Positions 27,401 to 38,583 of a DNA stretch of 64,000 nucleotides are shown here, in pieces. The notes under the pieces are model-generated. The model was not told where the DNA came from. It made no database searches and saw only the letters and a list, made by a program, of their open reading frames with translations. The stretch is from Owenia fusiformis (taxonomy: Eukaryota; Annelida; Polychaeta; Sabellida; Oweniidae). Made by a program: the position numbers and the translations under genes. The first letter of the stretch is position 1, and every line of letters starts with the position of its first letter. Location: the NCBI GenBank assembly GCA_903813345.2, contig CAIIXF020000001.1, positions 9,463,598-9,527,597 on the forward strand, given 5' to 3'.

Positions 27401-30400
27401 TAAAACGCAAAGATGCATGGCAAATATAGTTGCCAGTAGCCATAATATTTGTATTCACAATATATTGACTTACTTATTATTAAGTAACTGTAAAAAAGTA
27501 TACCATACCTTTATAAGCCAGCTGCACTCTTGTCCATTGTCATATTGGCCTAAGTTATATCCTGGAGATTCTATACTCTGTGAATGGACAGTGTTCATAC
27601 TCTCAGCTATAACCTCTCCACCACACTCAGCTAGAATATATGCAAAACAATTTACATGTGTTATTTCATTTGAATTGAATCATGCAACAATTCATACAAA
27701 AAAATCTGTCTATTTGTGTCATTTTTGCTGAATAACATCAGTGAGAAAAAGGGTTTCACATTACTATATTATACCAGGCCATTTTCCAACCACTGTCTAT
27801 CCATTTCATTAATTCAGGCTATGCAGCATTAAAATGTTTTCAATCTATTTTACAATTTACATGAAATCACTGATTTGTTAACTGCAATAATTTACAGGGT
27901 GAGCCAAAAAAGGTAACCTAAACAAATGTTAATAACTCAGATATGATAATCCAGTATGGTTTTACATTCATATTTGGCAGGATTGAACTTTGTTCAATGT
28001 TTTTTCGTTAAACCAAGTTTCATTGGTGATCATTCAAACAAGACCAGTGAAACTTAGCAGAGCATTGAAACAACATTGAACAAGGTTTGATTGTGCTAAA
28101 TATGATTTGAAATCCCTGTTGGAAGACAGAGTTATTGACATTTGTTTGGGTTACCTTTTTTGGCTCACCCTGTATTATCATAATTCACCATAGCAGCTCT
28201 TTAACAGAATGTAATAAATGTCACTTAAATTATTGATTAAAGATAATATAAGAACTCACCAATCTTTGGAGGAGCAACTTGATCACAGTATGTACCTGCC
28301 AACCCATCAGGACATCTACATCTATCACAGGCCTTGGGGTCCTGGTATCCACCATGTAGACATGGCTTTAGTAAGCTGCTAGGCTGAGGGCACTTGCCTA
28401 TATGAATGTTTTTAGATTATAGAATTTTAATCATACATCAATAGATCTTGGATGTCATCATGTAGAGGGATACCATTGTAAATTGAAAATATAATTAAAC
28501 ATGTTATATCTTTTGATATTACAGTGTATATACTGTACTATGAATAGAAAAGGATAAATTACTCATTGACAGGAGTATCACATTTTAAGAATTAGCTGGT
28601 CAAAATTAAGCTTATGTTATGTAAGAGTACCTGCGCAGTAGGCCATGTTAGCAACCTTCACATCAGCAAATGATAGAGCCACCCTTTGTCCAATAGTCCT
28701 TTGATACAGTGGGTTTATGGTCTTAATAGTCAATTGGCCAGCTTTTGTAAATGACTTTGAATGGTAGTGCATGACAGAGCCAACATCATAGTCAACCCCA
28801 TAACTTTTGGTGTTCACCCAGTTCTGTTTGCTGAATTGAGATTGCTTGGTGCTTGAGATCTGGTTGTAAACAACTTTGATGTGGTCATCACGGTCTGGTC
28901 GAGCATGTTCATGCCAGAATCCCATAGCGTGACCAATCTCATGTGCCATGGTACCAAACTACAACAAATGTGTTTATAGGTTCAATGATCTTTGAATTCA
29001 GTTGTGCAGTGAAATAATTTCTTTCAGAGCTTAATTTGCTTTTTTATTCTTGATATCAAAAAATTCTTACTGTCCCAATATCTAAAAATAGCACTAAAGT
29101 TCAAATTGATTGAAACATGGTGTTAGTAAAGGGTAATGACCAACAGTGCATATTTGTAATGCAAGCTTCAATTTTGCACGATTCCTTTTATTCTAGCATT
29201 ATCTCCCATGTCTGAATTCCAATAAAGACAAAAGAGATCATTTTGATTTGAACAAGCACACGAATAACTGTCAAAACTTCATGTTTTCAGTTTAGCTTTT
29301 ACTTACCCAACCAATGCAGTTGGCCCCAAGACTGATAGGCTGAGGGGTCACTCTGACCTGTTGACCATAGTAGGATGAGCAGCCAGTTCGCTTCACAAAG
29401 ATAATATGAGATCCCGGGACAATCTGGTTACGATGAACCTCTTCAAAACTCAAGCAAGTTTGCTCCTGCCAGTGAGAGAGGGCGCCACGGATTTTGGTCA
29501 TCTGGTACACACCTGTAGATAATGCCAAGTATGGTATAGATATTTTTTTTCATTACATACAATTGACAGTTAATGGGCCACACAGACTGTGTATATTCCA
29601 GAACAGCAATAAACTCCCGGATCGTGCAATTTCGACCCCTCCCACCCCTACTCACTACCATCATTACTTGATAGGTACATAATAGAACAAAGTTGTATTT
29701 GCAATAAAGTTCATTTTAGTCAATTAGAGTTCACCCATGTTATAGAGTATAACAAGTACTGAATTTATAATGTGATTTCTTAAAAACATGTGGCAACATA
29801 GGCCTTAGAATGATAAGAGTTAATTATATCGAATCCGCAATATCGCCCATTGCACTGGCATGAATTGCATAGCAATGTATGCTCACTCTAGTGACTGCAT
29901 AAAAATAATAAATAAAAAAGATGGTATCATACTTAGGACTAAATATGCACTTCGAAAATTTGAACACTTACTGTGCTGTCCATTAAACTTATATTTGATT
30001 GGTTTATTAGAGGACCATTTCTTTGTTGGGAATCTGTCGAAGTTGTGCACTTTTCTCTTCTGTCTCGACTGCATCTGTTCCAGGAGGAACATAGCTTGCT
30101 CCATGTTTAGTATAATGTCATCATCCATCAAATCAGATATCGTTGGTTCTGTATTACTTATTGACTGTAAATGTATACCAAAGGGCATTTATAACATGAT
30201 TGTACCATATGAATGAAAGCATACTATACAAAATAGTTTGAAGACAAAAGTGTATACCATCTAAAAACAGACAGAGATTTGCATTAAATGGCAGATTTTG
30301 AGGAAGAAACCCACCATAGGACCATCATCGAGACATCCGTCACGGCTCAGGCAATCAAGGTGCTGTATCTGCCCCATCATGTCCTGAACTTTCTGCCACT

Positions 30401-31714
30401 CTTCCTGGGTCTGCCCATTGTTTACAAGCCAGTCTTCCAGGCTCCTGTTGTTGGGCGGCTGCCAGAGTGGTGCCACCTGGTGTGGTTCATAGTCAATTTC
30501 AGTCCTAGTTCCAATGGGGGCACACTGTAATTCAAATTTGGACAACATATTTGGTTGACATTAAAACTTTTGTGAATTTAGAGATCACATTTCTAAAATT
30601 TAGATCTGAAATAATTGTGATTTTCAAGTACATGTACACTCCCTTCTACATCTAGATTGACATGAGTTGTTAGGAATTGAAACATTTAACAGGTAGTGCA
30701 ACAAAGGTATCATTCAACAAGACACTTGTATTGCTATCATCAACAACATCAACTCTCTCCAAGGACTTAATATCCAGGACATCACCTTGAGAAAATGTAA
30801 ACATTGGAGTCTCATTACAAATATAATCTTGATAATTAGTGAGTTGAACTTAAATAACTGATTAACCATAGGCCATGTTTCTTTTATCAACTGCATTAAA
30901 ATACTAAACAATTTTGATAGAGCATACTCATAATCATTCAATTGAGATTTAATTCTCATTTAGATAATAATTATGTTTTGAAAAATAACAATAAAAATCT
31001 ATTCATAACATTTCAACAGATTCAATAGATTAAAGCCATGAAATATTTCCTGATAAATAATTTATTGGTATTCAAGAGAGAATTTTCAAATTGTAAAAGG
31101 TGGAATTATATTGAAGTGTGTCCAATTTTTAAAATGTACTTTATAATGTACCAATGTAACTAATGTTAGGTATGTAATATTTCACTAGTCCAATAGTCAT
31201 GCCCATCTGACTTCTACCAATCCAGGTAAAAGTTGACATGCAAGGACAGGTAGGGGTGTCCTATGCAAATAATTTTGATGATTTCACTAAATAAACCCGA
31301 AATTAAAGTGCATCCGAACACGAAGCAGCCTCACTAAAATTTACTGAAAAGTATTATTTACCCCCTCTTTTTATTGAAACCGTGAATATGATGTCCAATT
31401 GTAACATTTAATACTCTCTTTAACTTAAATTAACCTCAGCTTTTCAATTGCCTCATAAATCTATTGCCTCACCTATTTAATTGCCTCACCTACTGTCAGA
31501 GGCTAGCTACACCCCTGGCAAGGTGCAGCATTACATGCATTTGTAAAACATCAAAAATAGACTTGTTTATTCCAAACAAAGATATGTAAATAAACATGTA
31601 TATGTAAACAAAATTATATGTAAACAAAATGTATTTACTTACATGTACCAGAGAAAGCTGCAGAAATAAAGCAGAAACAAGCAATAAGGCTTTATAAATT
31701 CGCACGAATGACAT
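24464..31714 (-). CDS. Astacin-like metalloprotease gene C (astacin-EGF-CUB-EGF-EGF-TSP1), complete
   Basis: Predicted secreted zinc endopeptidase of 717 aa. Coding exons (5' to 3'): 31714-31643, 30524-30315, 30164-29972, 29512-29307, 28958-28631, 28397-28260, 27630-27509, 27234-27098, 26695-26568, 26343-26221, 25898-25782, 25542-25444, 25070-24857, 24530-24464. Exon 1 is a signal peptide ([20 protein letters not shown]). The propeptide has LMDDDIILN and SRQKRK. The catalytic exon carries [13 protein letters not shown] and Met-turn SVMHYH. EGF-like, CUB (three exons), a calcium-binding-type EGF (IDECANAPC), a second EGF, a linker, TSP1 ([17 protein letters not shown]) and the tail [11 protein letters not shown] follow. 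It is closest to gene B. The 26568/26343 junction adds an intron between CUB and EGF that B lacks, and the linker exon has lost most cysteines. The donor after 27098 is GTTTGT, weaker than its neighbours. Confidence 0.93.
24745..24830 (-). repeat. Dispersed GGTGACAT repeat, copy 1
   Basis: On the minus strand it runs from GGTGATGGCATATTG through GTAGTC/TATAGTCTCCAAC, TGTTTGG and ACAAATGGCAGGTGGTGACATT. Related copies lie at 54975-55071 and 56602-56674. It sits in an intron of astacin gene C. Confidence 0.5.
27895..28172. mobile_element. Mariner-type MITE in an astacin gene C intron
   Basis: It starts CAGGGTGAGCCAAAAAAGG and ends with the reverse complement. The terminal inverted repeats extend over about 45 bp with only a few mismatches and are flanked by TA on both sides (27893-27894 and 28173-28174). 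At 278 bp and without a transposase frame it is non-autonomous. It lies between the EGF-like exon and the first CUB exon. Confidence 0.8.
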
Positions 31715-31831
31715 CTTGATCAGAAAGTGTCTACCAACTTGTATAAACTCCTTATTTTTCTAGCTCAATATTTCCAGAGGCATTCCTTTGCAAGTGCAGA
31801 TGAATAATGATAAGTGATTTTGACCAAGCAG

Positions 31832-31838
31832 TTATATA
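31832..31838 (-). promoter_or_regulatory. TATA box of astacin gene C
   Basis: TATATAA on the minus strand, about 120 bp upstream of the ATG at 31714. It would place the start site near 31805 and give a 5' UTR of roughly 90 nt. Confidence 0.45.
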
Positions 31839-34800
31839 CTCTAAGGCCAGTAGTGGTACTAAATGACCTGATCTAATCACTGGCCAAGACATTTAAGGTT
31901 CCATGATGTTTTTGATAAATATGTTATTTGCTTAGTCAGACTTTAGTGGTGTGATGAGAGATTTATCCTTATTTCTCTAGTAAGTTCAGAGATATACCCC
32001 CCTTCATAGACTTTTCAAGGGAATATGTTGTCTAAGAATTTAATGTTGCATTGTTCTAATTGCTTCAGGTCAAAGACAAGAATTGTTGCTGTTGCATGCA
32101 TGTGGACAGACATGTGAACATGTGATGTTTTAGAAAAACATGGGAAAGAACACTTTTTAAGTACATTAACAAGTCATTAACAAAAAATGTAAAAATCAAG
32201 CTGCAAGTCTGGCAAAATATTGGTATCCTACTTACCTACCCATGTCTTTCCGGGCTTGGAGTTTTGGCATTAGAAATTAAATCATGTTTTCAGCCTGTTG
32301 CATTTCTGTAAAAAACAGATAGCATTTAACGTTGCATTACATCATCACAATAGCAGAGCATTTAAACACAATCTTAAAGCGCACTCAATCAATTAAAAAT
32401 GTATGCTTACCTTACCATGTAATCTTTAGTGAGGAGATAAAGCTAACATAGTGTGTACCCGCTCCCTCCTTGGAGATGGTAGCCCATGTCTTACTGAAAT
32501 AATCTTAAGTATGATTGTCATTCATTTTCCATCCATTTATCTGTATAGAATTTCCCCAACATATACAGCAAGTTCAAAAATTGGAACATTTTTCCATTCA
32601 TCGTAACTTACTTTTTAATACTTTAGGAAATGAGGCTGATATGCTTTCTGATATACATAATATATATATAATATATATATATTTATCCCATACTTGGACG
32701 TGTTACAGGTACATAAAGCCGGTTTATAAAATCTTATATTTTCATCAGCGGGCAGATATAGCTTTACGTCCCGCTCCGAGCGTCATAATCGCCGCTCGCA
32801 TATTTGTTCATAATTTGTAACATTCACGTAATGACTGTAAACGACAATGGAGAAAACACAGACTATCGGGATCTGTTTGATGGTTTAAAAAAGGGAAGGA
32901 GCACCCACTTAATCAATAAAAAAATTCGAGAAAATAAATGTGGGAATATTTGAGAGAACAGGAAAGTCCGCCCACGGTCAAGAAAACAAAACTGGACATG
33001 AATATTCTAAAATATTTCCACGATTGAACAATGTGAACCAGATGACCAAGATTGGTATGGGATAAATATATTATCCTATAGTCCTATTATATTGGCCTCG
33101 GGATAATCCCAATATCCTGAACCTCATATAGGATAATCTCTACATATAATACTCATCACATCTTTCTTTTTTGAAACTTGAGTTCTGTTTTGCAACAAGC
33201 AAATTAGCAATCTGCTCTGATTTCATTCTTGGTCTAATGGCAATTGCAACTGTGTCAATGACAAAGTGTGATGATTTTTAGAGTTAATGTTACTCATAAT
33301 ATCAATATTATTGTAAATTTATTACATAATAGGCATTATTCTGAATACACAGACACAGGTGACATCATCTTGACTGATTTCATGACCCAATTAGATGAAA
33401 GATCCAAAGTTTTGTGAATTTGAAGATCAATAAAATCTCAAAACCTCTTAATTAAACACATAATTGGTATCTCAAGACTGAAAAAAGTGATGACATTATT
33501 TCTGATGATGGCCAATAAAAGCAGTGTCTGATTTAGAAATTTAAAACTGAAAAATACTTGTTACTGCATATTTCTGCATTCTACTTGTTCCTATTAACAA
33601 TGGATTGCAGGAGTAATTAAGATTTGAGAATGACTTTCTGTAACATTGTCACAATTTTACATGATATTTTGCTCACAACATACCGTTTTCTTAAAATCAA
33701 ACAGTTCGGACTTTATTCCATAATAATTTGGGGATCTTTAAAATTGCAATGGGAAAATGAGAAGGTACATAGCAAAAGTAAAGTAAAAGATGTACAAATA
33801 TGAAAATAAATGAATGGGTTAGTAAGGAAGTGTTCAAGCTCAGCTTAAATGTACTAACTGTCTCAAACTATTTTTACAAACTTAAAGTCTAATATTACAT
33901 TCATTATTTATTCTGTTTATTTACAACATTGTTTTATAAACATGTACATATAAAAACAATATACAGAAGAACCTGTATATCTGAACACCTGGCTAATCAG
34001 AACACCTCCCAATCTGAACATTTTTTCGGTCCCATTTTTTCCTCCCATGGGCTCCCATGTTAAAAAAACTTGAAATGTGAACACCTCTAGCTCTCAATTT
34101 GAACAGTGGACAGTCATATTTGAAAAAAAATTAACCTGTCTAATCTGAACACTTTTCATAAAATTTCACGCGCAGTTTTATACAAAATTGCTCAAATATT
34201 ATGAAATCAAAACTTTGGGAAAGAAACTTGAATGGCTTGATTATAATGGAGCTTTCCAGGTTGACTAGATTCATTTGAATAAAAATTTCAAATTTCTGAA
34301 ATGCCGTAAAGCTAGGTGGTTAGATGAACTATTTATATGTGTTCACATTTCTTCATTATCTGGAATCTCACGAATGCAAAAACCTTGAAAATTAACACCT
34401 CCTAATCTGAAACCTTTAAGCCGGTCCCAATGGTGTTCGAATTAGACAGGTTTTACTGTACTAAAATATTACACCACTAAGAATCATGTGAACAATACCG
34501 GGATGAAACTATTTTTTCATAGATACATATACCTGAACATGTACTGAGAACAACTTCTGCCTTAAAATTAAGGCACAGAGTAATAAACTCACCAATTAAA
34601 GGTAAATTGATCATAAAAATAAAAATTTCCCTTTAATAAAAGCATGGCTTTCTATATGATTAATATCCAAAACTTTAAAAACAGTAACTACCGGAGTAGC
34701 AAATCCCACTGCCTTCACAAAATCTACACCCATCTGAACCCAATGTGACAACTGGTAATTATTACTATATATTTTGATGTTCATATATATCAACTGGTAT

Positions 34801-36249
34801 TAATTATCAAAGATCCACTTTTTATGAAATATTGCGGACATTCTCCTTGTAACCTGGAATAATTTGGCACCTGGTTTAGTTTTAAAGTTAAATCTACGGC
34901 ACAGAATTTAACTGTTGTTCGTATTGACTCTAAGAAATGCAATAACAATCCCGTCTTTCCTTACCAGTAATAGTATTCTATACAACACTACACTGCACTA
35001 TGCTAATTTACAGTACTTTAAACGCCTAAAACGGGTTAAGAAAAAATAAGATTGATTATGCAACAGAACTGAGATGAGAATGTATGAAATATAGAAATAA
35101 CATATGTATATGAACATTGAACAAAAGGAGAAATATCTTTATAGTCTACATAAAAGTGGATGCAACACATCTTAAATAAATGAACAGTTGAGCGGCAAGT
35201 TAATTGTATAAGCAATATAATCTTTACATAATATTAATTCATTAAAGATGCATTATACCATAGGTTTCTCCCCCAGACAATCAATGATGTCCTATTTTTA
35301 TTGCTCATATAATATCTCACATACCATGGATATATCTTGAGAATAACTTTTAGGTATATTATTGCCGAAATGTTGAAATAATCAACAAAACAACCAACCT
35401 TCAGAATTAAACACAATCAATTACCCAAATGCAAGTAGGTAGTTACCAGTTTCACCACCAGGTGGCTGATTCGGGTCAATTAACATGGCAGGTATATAAG
35501 AAAGTTCCCTTAAACTTGAATTTTATCAATTTAAGTGGCTCAATTTTCATATAACCCTTATGCGTCTGATACTTATACTAATGAAAATATGTCCAGTAAA
35601 GCAAAATATTATCTGTCCACTAAAAGAAAAGATATTTCATTTTTTGTGATTTTATAGCATGGGGTCTATGGGGAATCTCCCCGAGCTAGAAGTCACATTT
35701 TCAAAGAAAATAAATTTTTCAAAGTTGATAAACACTTTTTAAAACCACATTTCTAGATGTTATTTTACATGTAGATTTCAAATATGATATTACTTTGACT
35801 GAATTTTGAATTTTTAATGACGTAAATCAAGATTATTTCTACTCACATCTGGGTTATTCCTCGGCTAGCGAGGGGAATCCCTATGGAGTCACACAAGCAC
35901 CTTGAACCAGGCAGCCAATCAGGTTCATGATGATAAACAAAATTCAACGATCAATCAGATAGCAGGAGGAATTTCCTGGTATATTCAATCTTCAGATAGA
36001 ATTAATTTTAAATATTACACCTATATTAAAGCTATTAGTGAGAAATATCAGAGATGAACAATATATTTAATGTGATAAAAATCCCACCTAAATTAAAGCC
36101 GATTTTAAATACAATTCTAAATGTTAAAAAGTGTTTTCCTTGTCAATTTTGTTTTATGTGCTAAAACTGTTGATTGAACAATATTCCCTAAAGATCTGAA
36201 ATTCCAAGATAAAAAATTCATTACAGTGTTTATAAAACACAAATACAGC
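31839..36249. other. Intergenic region without a recognised gene
   Basis: AT-rich sequence. It holds an AT microsatellite at about 32655-32685 and the TIR element at 33964-34458. Open frames such as 32515-32820, 34611-34793 and 35234-35416 carry no motif and look like chance. Confidence 0.6.
33964..34458. mobile_element. Pogo/Tigger-like non-autonomous TIR element 2
   Basis: It starts CAGAAGAACCTGTATATCTG and ends ATTAGACAGGTTTTACTG, flanked by TA on both sides. CTGAACACCT-type motifs are repeated inside (about 33980, 34010, 34080, 34145 and 34400). 495 bp, no transposase frame. Same family as the elements at 23017 and, more distantly, 52683 and 55436. Confidence 0.7.
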
Positions 36250-38583
36250 AATGGAATATTAATTGCGACATGGCCAAGTTCTTTGTTTTATTATATTGCC
36301 CATGTCTTTGTCCATAATTGGGATATTAATTATGACATGGCCAAGTTCATTGTTCATTATATTGCCCATGGCCCTGTCCATGATTGGGATTATAAGTATG
36401 ATATGGCCAAGTTCATTTTTTTATCATATTACCCATGTCCATGTCCATGATTGGAATATTAATTATGATATGGCCAAGTTCATTGTTTTATAATATTGCC
36501 CATGTCCCTGTCCATGATTGGAATATTAATTATGATATGGCCAAGTTCATTGTTTTATCATATTACCCATGTCCATGTCCATGATTGGAATATTAATTAT
36601 GATATGGCCAAGTTCATTGTTTTATCATATTGTCCATGTCCATGTCCATGATTGGAATATTAATTATGATATGGCCAAGTTCATTGTTTTATAATATTGC
36701 CCATGTCCCTGTCCATGATTGGAATATTTATTATGATATGGCCAAGTTCATTGTTTTATCATATTGTCCATGTCCATGTCCATGATTGGAATATTAATTA
36801 TGATATGGCCAAGTTCATTGTTTTATCATATTGTCCATGTCCATGTCCATGATTGGAATATTAATTATGATATGGCCAAGTTCATTGTTTTATCATATTG
36901 TCCATGTCCATGTCCATGATTGGAATATTAATTATGATATGGCCAAGTTCATTGTTTTATAATATTGTCCATGTCCCTGTCCATGATTGGAATATTTATT
37001 ATGATATGGCCAAGTTCATTGTTTTATCATATTGTCCATGTCCATGTCCATGATTGGAATATTTATTATGATATGGCCAAGTTCATTGTTTTATCATATT
37101 ACCCATGTCCATGTCCATGATTGGAATATTTATTTTGCTATGGCCAAGTTCATTTTTTTATCATATTACCCATGTCCATGTCCATGATTGGAATATTAAT
37201 TATGATATGGCCAAGTTCATTGTTTTATCATATTACCCATGTCCATGTCCATGATTGGAATATTAATTATGATATGGCCAAGTTCATTGTTTTATCATAT
37301 TACCCATGTCCATGTCCATGATTGGAATATTAATTATGATATGGCCAAGTTCATTGTTTTATCATATTGTCCATGTCCATGTCCATGATTGGAATATTAA
37401 TTATGATATGGCCAAGTTCATTGTTTTATAATATTGCCCATGTCCCTGTCCATGATTGGAATATTTATTTTGGTATGGCCAAGTTCATTGTTTTATAATA
37501 TTGACCATATCCCTGTCCATGATTGGAATATTGATTTTGGTATGGACAAGTTCATTGTTTTATAATATTGCCCATGTCTTTGTCCATGATTGGAATATTA
37601 ATTATGATATGGCCAAGTTCATTGTTTTATCATATTACCCATGTCCATGTCCATGATTGGAATATTTATTTTGCTATGGCCAAGTTCATTATTTTATAAT
37701 ATTGCCCATGCCCCTGTCCATAATTGGGATATTAATTATGACATGGCCAAGTTCATTGTTCATTATATTGCCCATGGCCCTGTCCATGATTGGGATTATA
37801 AGTATGATATGGCCAAGTTCATTGTTTTATAATATTGCCCATGTCCCTGTCCATGCTTGGGATATCAATTATGACATGGCCAAGTTCATTGTTTAATTAT
37901 ACTGCCCATGTTCCTGTCCATGATTGGGGTATTGCGAAAGTTCATAATTTAATTATATTGCCTATGTGCCTGTCCATGATTGGGGTTTTGTGGTGTAGCC
38001 AGATTCATTGTTTAATTATATTGACCATGTTCCTGTCCATGATAGGGGTATTGTGGCGTGGCCAGGTTCATTGTTTAATCATATTGCCCATGTTCCTGTC
38101 CATAATTGGGATATTGCGAAAGTTCATTGTTTAATTATATTGCCCATGTTCCTGTCCATGATTGGGATATTGCGAAAGTTCATAATTTAATTATATTGCC
38201 CATGTTCCTGTCCATGATTGGGATATTGCGAAAGTTCATAATCTAATTATATTGCCCATGTTCCTGTCCATGATTGGGATATTGCGAAAGTTCATAATTT
38301 AATTATATTGCCCATGTTCCTGTCCATGATTGGGATATTGCGAAAGTTCATAATCTAATTATATTGCCCATGTTCCTGTCCATGATTGGGATATTGCAAA
38401 AGTTCATAATTTAATTATATTGGCCATGTTCCTGTCCATGATTGGGATATTGCGAAAGTTCATAACCTAATTATACTGCCCATGTTCCTGTCCATGGTTG
38501 GAATATTAATTGTGGTATGGCCAAGTTCATTGTTTAATTATATTGCCCATGTTCATGTCCATGATTGGGACCATGATTGGAAT
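36250..38583. repeat. Minisatellite (67-bp and 56-bp units) abutting the zinc-finger gene
   Basis: About 35 tandem copies. The distal part (36250-37930) uses a 67-bp unit containing ATGGCCAAGTTCATTG and CCATGTCCATGATTGGAATA. The part next to the gene (about 37930-38510) uses a 56-bp variant with ATTGCGAAAGTTCATAA. The array enters the C-terminal coding region of the zinc-finger gene: on the minus strand each unit resembles the codons for MNLAMPQYSNHG and HGHEHGQY. Some distal units contain AATAAA on the minus strand (first at about 37665-37670), a possible polyadenylation site. Open frames on the plus strand here are repeat artefacts. Confidence 0.95.

Noticed and set aside
36226-38190. Series of open frames encoding IGILIM and MAKFIV-like peptides
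   Set aside because: Products of the 67-bp minisatellite read in different frames.
36250-38583. CRISPR-like array
   Set aside because: Units are contiguous 56/67-bp repeats without unique spacers, in a eukaryotic context.
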